Below, in pieces: positions 23,909-35,209 of a stretch of DNA of 64,000 nt. Position 1 is the stretch's first letter. Every line of letters starts with the position of its first letter. The stretch comes from Stratiolaelaps scimitus (lineage: Eukaryota > Arthropoda > Arachnida > Mesostigmata > Laelapidae). The position numbers and the translations under genes were made by a program. Below the pieces are notes generated by a model. That model was not told the origin of the DNA. It worked only from the letters and a program-made list of their open reading frames with translations, and did not search any database. The stretch covers positions 8,693,501-8,757,500 of the forward strand of contig JABWDB010000007.1 of the NCBI GenBank assembly GCA_019614645.1. Reading direction: 5' to 3'.

Positions 23909-24279
23909 CTTACTCAGAAATTCGTTACACTTAAGACTCCAATAACAAAGAGAGGATAGCATTCAGAGTTCGCATGGGAAGGAAGTTGTGGAACTGTGCA
24001 TTGCACCAATGATTTCTGGGGAGGTTTTTTTTTCAATACAGTAATCCGAGGTCTAGTTTCGGTGAGAAAAACACCTTCAGCAGCGTTCTTCTAACAGCGG
24101 GTTAGGCAAAATAAATCATTATCAGCCCATGCCTAAGTTAAGCAACGATTACATTTCTGTTACAGGAGCACTAGATCGTTGTTTTATCACAATAATCTTG
24201 AACTACCTTACACCTCTTCAACAACGTCATATGAACGTTATGCATTTCACATTAAAATAGATCAGTCGAAGACGTGTTC
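23909..24279. other. Non-coding stretch, nothing recognised
   Basis: AT-leaning DNA with no exon-like segment. Confidence 0.5.
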
Positions 24280-25640
24280 GTTGTCCCGGATCTACAGCTA
24301 CACAGCCACCTTTACCTTCTCGAAGTTGGAAATCGGTTGGCAAAAGTGATTCGTCGCACTCATCGCCACGATTTGCTGCATAAGTGACACACAGGTGGCG
24401 TTCATCGACCGACGTGGATCCTGCACTCGCGACATTATGGGCTCTACTGACATATTTGGGGCATGGGCGACAGGTCGCTCCGAGCGGATCGACAGAGAGT
24501 AAAGAGACAGCCCCGCGGAAGCCGGGCCTCCTGACAGACAGTGGACTCATGGCCGTATGGGATTAACGTCAAAGTCTCGCCTCTTTCTCCTGCGGACTAT
24601 CTCGGCCGACGTCGAATCTCCGCACCGACTTCTCCGCGAACAGAAAAGTGAACGAGAGGAGGGGTGTCTGAGACCCCTGCCCCTCTGTGCCGTTCCTTCA
24701 AGAAGGCGAACAGATGGAAGAGATGAGAAGAGGAGGAGACAAGATGAGATGCGGGGCAAAAGGAACGAACGAACGAAGAAGAAGCAAAGGACGGCAAAGC
24801 CAGGAGGAGGACATACGGACATCACAAGCGGGGGGAGAAATAAGGGCCACGGTGGCGCGGCAAACACGGAGGCGTCTCCAACGCCAAGCGCCTGCTACTA
24901 CTAGAGTCAGAGGCGAACAAACCTAGTGAGAGAGAGGGAGAGAGAGAGAAGGGAAAGAGAAGATAGCGGGTCGGTGAAGAGAGAGAGAGAGCTTGAGCAG
25001 GATTGGAAACGGGAGCGTGGGATGGGGCCACTGACTAATCTCTTATTAATTACTCCGCTCTGCCGTCCGACTCTATCCGTGTTCTGCAGGAAGCCAGAGC
25101 AACGGCTCGACCCGCAGAGCCTTCTGACCATTCGACAGATCTCGACCTTCATGCCCCCGTGGGTTCGCTTCAGTTCAGACGAGTCCAGTCCAGCCACCAG
25201 GGGCCCGGCTTGTCTCAAGTCCGCGCCCGCGAACCACCGCCTCCGCATAAACACACAGCCACATACACACACACGCTGCGTCTCTGTCGTGTTGCCCGCC
25301 ACGCCGTCGCCATGGAACGTGGCAGAGAGCGGCATAGAACGAGAGGGCGAGGGATAGGAATATATTACTACATCCTTCTTGCAGAATGGGGGACAGACTC
25401 GTCCCCAACGTCGGGACAAGAGAAAGAGCCAAGGAGAGAGGAGTAGTAATAGTAGTAGTAAAAGTAATCGAGGGCGGCAGAGAAGGCCGTTGGCGGTAGC
25501 GGTGGCGACGATGCTGGTGGCAGCGGTGAGGCTTATGATTGCGTTCACTGACATATGGCTATCGGTTGGTCGGCCTGTGACTCGACCGCTGTGTAGGTAT
25601 CGAAGCCGAATACGGTGCTGCGCATGTAGAAGTACGCTGT
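24280..25640. promoter_or_regulatory. GC/CpG-rich island 5 with GA tracts
   Basis: Purine-rich GA tracts occur at 24927-24957 and 24977-24990, a CA tract near 25261-25275, and TAG/TAA trinucleotides at 25444-25464. A 273-codon minus frame (25728-24907) is the longest in the window, but its Leu and Ser runs are direct translations of these repeats. Promoter-like island. Confidence 0.4.
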
Positions 25641-27260
25641 AAAAGTTCGATGAAAAGAAACATACGGGAAAATTCTCGTACATTTGTTCTAGATTTGAAA
25701 AATTGTCTTCCAGACAGTGATGACCCACAAGTTCTATGCGGATGATTTTAAGTTGTATGTGCTAATTCTCTCATGCTGCTATAGACGCAGCTGAGGCGTG
25801 GTCTCGGCAAAATATAATAGCACCCTCATCTCTATACCAAAGTGCGCTGTCTTATGTTCTAGTCAATACAACAATCAATACTCTATTAACGGCAAGTCAA
25901 TTAAGTACTCCATAAGGAATTTTGGTTAAATAGTAATGCTACTGAAAAGTGCATTCAGCCTTGATAATTTATAACACGATCTAATTATATTAAAAAAAAG
26001 ACTATTCTTATGGTGCTCATTATAGGACCTCAGTCATTCTTAAGTACGTTTGCAATTAAACTCTCTGAAGATCAAACCTAAGGAAACATCTCAAAGTGGT
26101 TGACAGTGTACAATCCAGACTCATCAGTAGAGTGTAAGAATAATACGATATCCAAAAGAAGCGCAATTATCTCTTTTTCTATAATGGAAATACATGATTC
26201 CATCGATATGCAAATATTATACAGAAGAAGCTTAATCAAAATTCGACAATAAAAAATACTACTATCAGCACGATTGTGGACAACTTGCCAAATCGTCTAC
26301 TCTGGCCGTTGCTCGCTCTGAGAAACATTACATGACGTTCTTGTGGGGGTCTCAAGTCTCTCCTTAGGACTGATGACACGTCTAATGAGGTAGTATAAAC
26401 GATTTTTACACTAATTTAACGTCTCTTCGTGGCTAATTGCCGGTGAAGATTTCCAATTGGGGTACAGTACGTATATGTTACCAACCTTTTGGTTAATAAA
26501 CGACTATCTGAATGGAATAATGATTACCACTATAACGATATCTGTCCAGAATTCAGTAAACGCTGAACGACATAGGAGTCGAATCTGTTTTTCCACCCTT
26601 GGAGGACCGTTACTGCCTGATGACCTGTTTACCTTTATTTGGTCGGGAAGCAGCACCACATTGACCGTGAGCAAATCCAGTGGAGAAATCGAAGTTGACA
26701 GAAACGACCGTGGCAACTTTTGCTGGAAGGGCAACCATTAATCGCCGCCAGGTGATCGATAAAGAAAGCTCCCGTCTTTAGTGGAGCACTATTTAGACCG
26801 GCTACTCAATGCGCATTTTGAACGATGGTAATGCTCGCCGTTCTAGCTTAGAGTTGCATACTCTTCACACATCACGATGTGCTTCATGAGCACACGTGTG
26901 TGGTTAAGATGCACCGTGCCAATGACCACGACGACATGGTTAATGAATGCGATACGATCTCAGCCGTACGTTCTCGATATATTGTTCTTTATGTACATTT
27001 TTCGAAGCTGTCGTTGCTAAGTATAATACTTTGTAGCTAAATGTGTATAGCGTTTATTGTTATACGCCTATTTCACTTAGTAAATAACTAAAATCAATAT
27101 ACCACTTAATCTTACATCGATCCAATGGTAACGTATCAATTGATATCGATAACTGTGCCAGCCAGTCGGCCAGGTGGAATACAAGGTGTGAATCGATCAA
27201 GAGTCAATGGGATATGGTTATAGGGGAAGTAAGCGACCACTGGGAGGCAGCGACGCTGAC
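25641..27260. other. AT-rich non-coding stretch, nothing recognised
   Basis: A 94-codon plus frame (26457-26741) and a 76-codon minus frame overlap near 26500-26740. Neither is recognised. Confidence 0.45.
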
Positions 27261-27661
27261 CGTGAGAATTGATTGCTTCGACTCCTCTTCCTTTCAGGAC
27301 GATCTCTAGGACCGCCTCCGTTCCCTTCTTCCGGTCCTGGACAGTCCTGCTGGTGTTGGTGTTCCTATGAGGCAAGGATGGTAGTCGTGCGGCGAGCGGC
27401 CCCGGGATATTTGAAAAATAGCAGCTGCTGTGATATGCCACCCAGCGCTGGCAATTTTGAAATATTGCTCAGATACCTCGGGTGGCGCATTGAGCCGATT
27501 GCCGATGTCGGGGTCCGTGAGTTAGCAACGCTGCAGCAAATGCAGGGAATAACTAACACATTTTTCCAATGGCCTAGTAGCCTTGTATGAGGCTCGCGTT
27601 GCCCAATACTTCGTATTGTTTTAAATCGAACTGAGCCTCGATTCTGCTGCCTGCCGATCAC
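27261..27661. other. Mildly GC-rich segment with overlapping open frames
   Basis: Plus frame 27273-27590 (105 codons) and minus frame 27661-27365 (98 codons) are both open. The plus frame after 27420 reads protein-like (LLRYLGWRIEPIADVGVREL), but no splice sites or family support it. Confidence 0.25.
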
Positions 27662-27782
27662 TCGTAACGACTAGATCACTCTTGTCCGTATTTCTTTTTT
27701 TTAATATGGATAGATGACCCGGAAGGTCAAATTGCACTAGTAAACATTGTGACACACTATTCATTCTTAGCATTTTCACGAG

Positions 27783-27822
27783 ACTTAGGCATTGTCAAAA
27801 TTGCACTTCCGTCAATAAACCG
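27783..27822 (+). repeat. Dispersed repeat A, copy 2
   Basis: Matches 21473-21512 including the AATAAACCG end. It is followed by a TGTTTTGTACTGTA tail instead of TGTTA repeats. Confidence 0.55.
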
Positions 27823-29528
27823 TACTGTTTTGTACTGTATAGTATTTCCTATAACTCGAATAGGTAACACCAAGGCATTGAGACGAGTCAGAATGGTATA
27901 TGGCTTCAGTTCATCAATATATCTCTTGAAGTACACAAAGGCGCCGAGATCGTCTCTGCCGTGGTCGAGATTCTCGATACAAATACACTTAAACGCGGGT
28001 GCTATGTATCATATGCAGTTACTCTGACCTCCCTCGGTCAACGCAACTAGCGACTAATGTATTCGTATACGCACGGAGAATTGGTTCAACGAGCGAGTGT
28101 CGAGTATGTATACTTTTGAACATCTGAGGAGACGCTTAGTTGGGCAAAAATTGGCATCATAACTCGTTTATCGATTTCGTTGAAAGCGACAAAAATCGAA
28201 GATCTATCCAGGTCCTCGTGCGAAATGGATCCTTCACGAGCGTCGAACAAAGATTTGAGATGTGAATTCTGAATACAAGCGATCACAGAATAAATGTATA
28301 TAATTGCGTACTTACCAGCAGCAAAGATAGATAAACAGCCTGGTGTACAAGTTAACTCTTAATATCCATATTTCTCGGCAGCTCCCCACGAAATTGCATA
28401 CAAGTATCGTAATACTCGTGAATAATGCACTTCAGGGTGGTTTACAAATAATTATACTTAAAGGAAAAATCGGATAGTTAAACACTGCCTATTTATAAGC
28501 AAGATAAGTTTTGGCATTTTGGTAGTAGTTTAATGAGAATGCATTAAAATCTAATCGCGGGGTGCAGGAAAACGGGCTCCAACCTAATGAGTCCGAAGAT
28601 CGCATGGGCCTTTAACAGATCGGCGGCTCGTCCATTTATAAGGACATCATAAACGGTACTCGTGGGAGAAAGCGAAGAAATTCTCGTAATCGAGAATAGT
28701 CGTATCGTATAGCATTGCCGACCAGTTAACTAGGGCCGACGATGCTAATGCTGCCCATAAAGGCCATATCTGAACACAAAATAGGTAACGACGTTCGTGG
28801 GCAATTACTATTCCAGCCGACGGCTTTCGCTGATGTTGAGGTGGTCCCTTGGCTGCCATAAAACAAAATCGAGGTCTTTACCACAAGGGAAACTAATAGT
28901 CACCGAGTCGAGAACACCCTTAAGAATATTTCTAACCACCGGCCATGTTTAAGAGTAGGTTTATCAATTTGACAAGCGATATTTATGAGGATAACAACAA
29001 ACAACTGGTCAACACCACGTCCCAATATGAAGTATGGTTTCTATTTATGTTAAATATTAGAGCCACTTATATGAATAGATGTTGTTTACCGACGACGAAA
29101 TCTCTTGACGTAGTTTTTTTTGCTGAGGTACTTGCGAAGGAGCCGCGTCCTACCGGATCAAGTTATTAGCACGTCCTTCCAGATCACTGGATTGTAATGC
29201 TCTCAAAACACGAACAATACTCGATACCAATGGTAATAATGAATTATGCATGCAATAGCCTTGAAATTATCCAGAACAGCTCTATCATCTTGGCTTCGCC
29301 GCTGGAGCTGCGGCCCGCTTCGGCATCAGGGGATAAACAGCGTCACACAAGTGTAAATACCCGAGGCGAGCAAAATTATACAGAGAATACATGCGGAATG
29401 ATAATATTTTCTCTGTAGATATCTATTCGAAATTATGTAAAAGAAAAGAAGGTTTTTTTATTTTTCTCGATTCCTTCTCTATTTATCGACCCCTCTGTTT
29501 GCCTGAGTTTCATTACACTGAGCTGCAG
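27823..29528. other. AT-rich non-coding stretch, nothing recognised
   Basis: Only short open frames (about 66-92 codons). A long pyrimidine-rich segment at about 29455-29528 leads into the next candidate exon and fits a splice-acceptor tract. Confidence 0.5.
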
Positions 29529-29831
29529 CATCGGAGACAGGAGGTGATGGTTCATCGGGTGACGGTGTGGGGGCAAAGCCGCTCGTTGGCGGCGTTGCCC
29601 TTCGGTGAACCTGTCAGGGTGCAGGTCACGTTCGACGACGGCGACAACGATCGGCGGTACCGAACCGCGTACGTAGGTATACGGACCAGCATCCACGGGC
29701 ACATCGATCGCATCGCCGATTTGTGCCGATGCCACTTCCTACAACTGCGTGCACTGGTTTCTTTTGATTTTAACAGATATGCAAGCGTCCCACTCTGGGA
29801 GGAAAGCGTTCGAGCAGGTGGCACATTGGTG
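29529..29831 (+). CDS. Candidate internal exon, 101 codons, unknown function
   Basis: The segment lies inside a longer open plus frame (29391-29996). A pyrimidine-rich tract ending GAGCTGCAG precedes 29529, and GTGAGC, a consensus 5' splice site, follows 29831. The resulting exon is 303 nt, phase 0 at both ends, so it could be skipped or included without a frame change. Its codons are strikingly G/C-ended while the flanks are AT-rich. The peptide has a basic start (HRRQEVMVHRVTVWG), a hydrophilic core around VRVQVTFDDGDNDRRY and a Cys/His pair (DLCRCHF). No domain is recognised. An alternative acceptor, TTTTAACAG near 29777, lies inside the segment. Confidence 0.35.
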
Positions 29832-32159
29832 GTGAGCGCCACATTGGATATACACGTTGAACGCTATCATATTTGCATGTTTCCGGCCAACGATTCTTCT
29901 GTCCCAGTAATATATATATATATATATACGTTCAGCAGGTTCGTCATTGTGGCGAGCCAGATCATATACATTCTTCATACCATTGGGGATGGCTAAATGA
30001 CACGCGTAATAATAATAATAATACTTGCAGGGGAAATTAAAATACGTCGAAATAGAGTGAATACCCACTTGATTTCAGCGTATTTTAATGAACTGATGAA
30101 TCGCAAGGTGGATAAATCAGCGCTTCGTAGAACGATGCGAGGAGGCGTCTCACAAGATATCCAAAATTTGGCTATATTTCATTAATGCCATTCTTTTGCA
30201 GTTGCCAAATTGGTCAACACTTCCTACTCTTACTCTCATCACACGACTGTTATTACATAGCGTATACCCTGACATGGGCCCAAGACAAACGTATACTGTA
30301 CAACACAATACAATGCTATGGTTTATTAGCGGAAGCGCAGTTTTTACAACGCTTAAGTCGCCGTTAACAAGAGTACAAAGAGTGTCACAACGTTGACGAT
30401 GTCCTTTTTGCTGAAAATGGTTCAGTTTGAGTGATGTTTCAAAAAATTATCTAACACGGGTATCTCAATAAATCTCGGACAAATCGATTTGCGCCAGTCT
30501 CGCGCATGGTGATTCTCGCCGTCGTAGTCATCTCTCCGACGGCTGCAGCGTGATTCCATCCGAATCAACGCGGTGATCCGTTCGGTGTTCAATATGTGAA
30601 CGCGAGTTGCCGTGGTCGATGAAGGGAGATCCACCACGCAGCTGCAGGCTGTCATTTGTCATTTTTACATCTACTCAGATAGAAAAAGCAGTCTTTGCTT
30701 CGTGTTCATACGTCCGACGAAATTAACAGCGGTGTAAAAGTGATGATGAAATGAACAAGGAATATCGGAAAATCAAAATATGGTAGAGGGTCAAACGGAT
30801 ATTGTTTCATTTCTGTGATTCACTTATCGTTCTTCGATAATAATAATAATAACCATAATAATAAATAATATTTAGTAAGATTGCTTGGTCTACGCTCTGT
30901 GACTGTCTTACAGACAAATAAACGAAATTTTATACTTGATACACGCTCTACATACGCCTTACGCAAATCACCTATTAATTCTTTCCTTACTACCGATAGA
31001 ATCTAACCGTAATTTTTAACTTCTACGTCTATAATAAGAATTTATTAAATAGCCACTCTTTGGAGCTGTGCAAAGTCTAACGTACTGAACGCAGAGCTGT
31101 ATCCATTAAGTCGCTTTCGCTGCGAATAGCGAAATGATTCAATGTATCTCATATAATAGATGTGCGATACGGACTCTTTGATTTGTATGAATATACGATT
31201 CATAATGTCGACTCATCGCTAGAGCGACGATTCGTCTCGATGGCGCCTTATGGTGCCATGCATTATTGTACCGCAAACAATCGGCACAACGGCTGTTACT
31301 GAACCTGTGACAATCTCTATATTCTAGATATGACATCATTGTGAACACATGTGCACGCGCGGGCGCTGAATCGCCCAGCCGATTCATATGTGCCGAGGGC
31401 ATATTGCGCCGTCTTCCCTGGTGGGAAGCTCTCGTGCGACTCGCTCCGGGCCACATTTACAGACGTCCCTCTCTTACCCCTCGATGGTAGCCATAGACGG
31501 TAGATCACTGTCAGTCCAGTAGCCAGAATTCGGTAGTATCCGGAATCAGTCCGATAATGGGGCCGGATAGTTGCGTCCAATCACGACTCGCGACCGCTTA
31601 CTGAATAGTACAAACGACTACGGAATGTTTTAGCACAGCAAAAAGATGACGGTGATATATATAATGCGTCCTCACACTTCGAGCTAGAAATTGTGGGATT
31701 GTACAAGGTGATCAATAGGTTGCTGCAGCTGGTGTCAGCGCAGTGACCAATAGCACTGGTACACACTACTACCCATTGGCCACATTTGTGTGTTCAGCTC
31801 ACAGTGGCCAACTAGTGCTGGGAAATGTGGCCACCCAACAGAAAGTTCTTACACAGCCGAGTGGTCAAAGGTACACAAATGTATGTATGTTTTTTTTTTG
31901 TAAACCTGTTACTCGTTTATGAATGTTATCTTTAAGGGCATAAATCAATCAACAATTTTTATTGGATATGATTGATATCGAACAATGCCACTTATAATAC
32001 AGCTGGTTACAATACAATCAATAACAGTAATAATAGTAACCGCAGCATCGAGAAATGATGGCGAGGGATTTCCTCGGACAATACAAAGTTATTCCAGTTC
32101 ACCTTATGCCACATCACATTGTGCTATGTTCGTGTGTGTGTGGGTAGATTCTCATACTG
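29832..32159. other. AT-rich non-coding stretch with simple repeats
   Basis: Contains (TA)n at 29910-29928, (AAT)n near 30008-30023 and 30838-30871. A minus frame 31580-31317 (87 codons, starting MDATIRPHYRTD) reads rather like protein but has no supporting splice sites or family. Confidence 0.45.
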
Positions 32160-33215
32160 TGCCCCTCCTTCTTGCCGTCAGTTCCACAGCAGCGCTGCAG
32201 AGCGGTTGCTGCCGTTCCGGGGAAGCCGCGATGGAAGCAGCGTCACGGTCTCCATCGCAGCTTCCCGGGAACAAAAGGCGCGGACCGAGGATTCGATCAC
32301 AGTCACCACTATCCCCTCCCTGCCGCCAGAGCCAGGCTCGGCAGCGCTTTCTCCTCTGAGATCCGCCGCTGCCGAAATGGAAAATTAGCGTGGCCGGAAC
32401 CGCCATTCGCTGTCCAACGGCGTTCGCAGGCTGCCCGGCCGTGGGCGGCCAACAGGAGAGGAGAAAAGGAGGCAGCAAGGGCGCCAGCGGCCGCGGCGGC
32501 GGCGAAGGATATTAAAAAATCTCGATCTCGTCACTATTCGACTCGTGCGGTCCAACAGGCGACAACGGTGAATTTGCATGATAATCGCCATATTTCGTTG
32601 AGGAGCAAGAATGGGAGAGAAAGCGAGAGAGAGAGAGAGAACCATGCCGCAAGTGAGTACGGGGGCCGAGAAATGGGTCTTCGGTCCTTGCTAAAGCTGC
32701 TACGCGAGGGAATCGGGGGCTGAGGCCGGATCGGGTCGGGCTGCGCCGCGCCGCGCTAGGCCGACTCGAGTCGAGCGTGATTATGGCGATTCGGATCTGC
32801 GGAACGGCGCCGCGGAGAAAAGAGTAGCGCAGCAAGAAGGCTGGTGAAGAGGGAAAATAAAATAAAAATTCGAGCGCTTCTTTTTGTCGAAGGCGACTAA
32901 GCGAGCGAGCCGGCCAGCAAGCGAGTGATCGAGTCAGCCCCGGCCACGGCCTGGCCGGCACGCAGTCACGCCTGGCAGCGAGGGGTATTTTTGCGTTTCT
33001 ATATTTTTTCACACGCGCGCCAGCAGTGCGGCGAAAAAAATCTGTGTGTTTGGTCATAGTCACCGGTGGTGGTGGCGGCGGGGGCGCGGGGGGGGGGGGG
33101 GGGCAGCCGCGCCGACGAGGAGAAGAAATCGCCGCAGTGGCGGCAGTATGAAAGATGATATTGAAGTCGGTGTCAAAAGCGGCTTGGAGCGACCAAGTGC
33201 AGGCGAATTGTGTCC
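32160..33215. promoter_or_regulatory. GC/CpG-rich island 6 upstream of two short ORFs
   Basis: Dense CpG, (GA)n at 32624-32640, and a 16-base G run at 33088-33103. Opposite-strand frames of 183 codons (32172-32723 plus, 33063-32512 minus) overlap each other, so neither is trusted. Position directly before two well-formed short ORFs suggests a promoter and leader region. Confidence 0.45.
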
Positions 33216-33329
33216 ATGGACAAGAAGAAGCTCAAGAAAAACCTCGTCCGCCTCTTTTTCCCGCAGCATGAACGTGCTGTGCTGGCCGATCACATCGGGA
33301 TCTGTGGCCGCACGACGAAAGGCTACTGA
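33216..33329 (+). CDS. Small ORF, 37 aa, unknown
   Basis: ATG at 33216 to TGA at 33327. The peptide starts MDKKKLKKNLVRLFFPQHE and continues with a hydrophobic/basic stretch ending CGRTTKGY. The frame is open further upstream to 33165, so the region could be the end of an exon. It lies in a CpG-rich island and overlaps another plus frame (33148-33348), so it may be an upstream ORF or chance. Confidence 0.25.
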   Translation: MDKKKLKKNLVRLFFPQHERAVLADHIGICGRTTKGY

Positions 33330-33389
33330 CGCACTGGGGCCACTGTAGCTGGGGCAGCGTTCGTCGCGTCGGGCGCTGGTCGGTGAAAG

Positions 33390-33563
33390 ATGGCGGGAAT
33401 CTCGAGGGGAACACAAAAACCAGAGGCGGAGCGGGTTTTAGTCAGACGACCTCCTTTTGTCGTATGCGAAAAGGCCGACGATCGGCTTTCCGCCATTCCG
33501 AGATATCAGATCACACAGCTGGAGGATAAAGATGTAATCTGGCCCGATTACAGATGCCCGTAA
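33390..33563 (+). CDS. Small ORF, 57 aa, good start context, unknown
   Basis: ATG at 33390 within GAAAGATGGCGGG, a favourable start context that also matches the AAGATGGCGG motif common at animal first exons. The peptide (MAGISRGTQKPEAERVLVRR, then PPFVVCEKADDRLSAIPRY, then ITQLEDKDVIWPDYRCP) has balanced, protein-like composition and ends in TAA at 33561. A possible donor GTAATC follows codon 48, so the ORF could instead be the first coding exon of a spliced gene. No family is recognised. It sits 61 bp after the 37-aa ORF. Confidence 0.35.
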   Translation: MAGISRGTQKPEAERVLVRRPPFVVCEKADDRLSAIPRYQITQLEDKDVIWPDYRCP

Positions 33564-34339
33564 TCTGGCGCCCTGCTAGCGCCAACAATCTGCATCTGGC
33601 AATACCAACAAGAGGTCATTGATGGCATATGTGCTTGATGAATTTTGTTGAGAAACCAAAAAAATGAACCTTATGTAAACGTTGCAGCATGGCTGGTATC
33701 GTTTAATAATTCGCCGCGGCCGACAACGAAACAACAGCGGATATACGGCGGATAGATAGCGCACCTGTTCGAGCTTGCTCTCAATGTGTTGAAATTGACG
33801 AATGTCGTGAATTTTGTGTAGATGTAGCCACGTTCAATTGGTTGGCAAGACTACCTTTTTAAATTGAGTTTCTATGAAGTTTCAATCTATTTTTGGCATA
33901 AATGTCTATAAAAGTGGGTCTCCCATTATCTGCTAATGAGATGAGCAACAGATGATTTGAGCGAAACGAAGCCGCAGAGGAACAAGGTCTATTAAGGTTG
34001 TCTCTGTCTTCACTCAGTATTTGTATTCAGCGCAATCAAAACCGAACCAAGGTTGCATACCACCCCGCTCATGTTTTCTACTCGTTCAGGATGTTGGCGG
34101 CTGTGTATGTGGGGATGGTGTGTATACAGAAGGTGATACAAATGCAACCACTTACCTTCCTACTCGTAATAGCCTACACCCATTTGCGGTTTTCCTTTGT
34201 CGTCGGGTCGGGAACCTGCGCCTCTTTGCCTGCTCCTTTGTAGCATGTGCATAGCCACACACATGTATATATATATATATATATATCTATATTTCTATAC
34301 AGATATGTAGATATAGGTGACTACAGGCGTAATATATCT
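33564..34339. other. AT-rich non-coding stretch
   Basis: (TA)n at about 34266-34286. No exon is recognised. Confidence 0.5.
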
Positions 34340-34640
34340 GTGCTTGTTGTAACGTGTCAACTGCGTGGCCAGTAGTGGTCATTCGTGTTGCCATCAACGG
34401 TTCGGGTCGCGACTCCCGCTTGCCTGGACCCACAAGCCTCGCCCATTGTCCACGCCTCGATCATCGTTCCCCGCTTCCTCCGTGCGCTGGCGACATCCGG
34501 CAGTTCGGGCGTCTAAACGGCTTCGCTCGCAACCGACACAACGGAGTCGCACAGAAGCGGTAAACCTTCGTACTACCGAATGCCGGCAAAGCCGCTATTG
34601 CCCCAGCCCTGATACTGTATACATCAGTAGCAAACGTTAA
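34340..34640. other. Small GC-rich patch with overlapping open frames
   Basis: Two plus frames (34354-34563 and 34365-34640) and one minus frame (34688-34461) are open. None has a recognisable motif. Confidence 0.3.
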
Positions 34641-35029
34641 GTCACTCAAGTGCGTGTTACTTCGCCATGGGAAGAGCCGTACATGCATTGATGCACGAGT
34701 GTCTCCTGTGCGTGCCGACGCTGTAGGCCTACCAAACGTGCGGCACGGACTCCGTCTTCACTCCCCGGACGGAAGGAAATATATCCGTCAGCATCAGCCA
34801 TGCAAGCGTACTCAGTTGGTTCTCCCATAGGCGAGGTGGAAGAATGAAGGTACCATCACTTAGGTCACTCTGTGTTGGGCAAATCCCAAACGCAACACGC
34901 TATTTAATCATATATATATATATATATAGATAATATGTGGTATTTGTTATACCGGCCATTGAAGTATATATTGCGGTGCTTAAGCACTTGAATTTATTTC
35001 CTCATTCTCATGGGATTCTCACCTTCCAG
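34641..35029. other. Non-coding spacer
   Basis: (TA)n at 34910-34928. Ends in TTCTCACCTTCCAG, a strong 3' splice-site sequence. Confidence 0.5.
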
Positions 35030-35209
35030 GCTATAGCAGTTCAATGACGAATTATATTTATACCGGAAACGAGTTCGATCTATCGGTTATTGATACCCGT
35101 GAAAAGTTTAGTCCAGCTCAGCATAATGCATTAGCATTGTCGCATCAACTCTTTCTGGTGATTCGTTGCCTTCAGTGGTTTGCTCAGGCGCCCGCCGAAA
35201 CAGAAACTT
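35030..35209 (+). CDS. Candidate internal exon, 180 nt, unknown function
   Basis: A consensus-like acceptor (TTCTCACCTTCCAG) ends at 35029 and a GTGAGG donor starts at 35210, giving 180 nt. One frame is open throughout: an in-frame ATG at 35044 begins MTNYIYTGNEFDLSVIDTRE, continuing through KFSPAQHNALALSHQLFLVI to a PAETET end. Without splicing the frame stops at TAA 35236. No domain is recognised. Codon use is less biased than in the GC-rich candidates, so confidence is moderate at best. Confidence 0.3.

Noticed and set aside
24907..25728. 273-codon minus-strand frame, the longest in the window
   Set aside because: Leu runs come from TAG/TAC triplets and Ser-Leu runs from GA tracts; no domain, and plus frames overlap it. 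Likely a composition effect.
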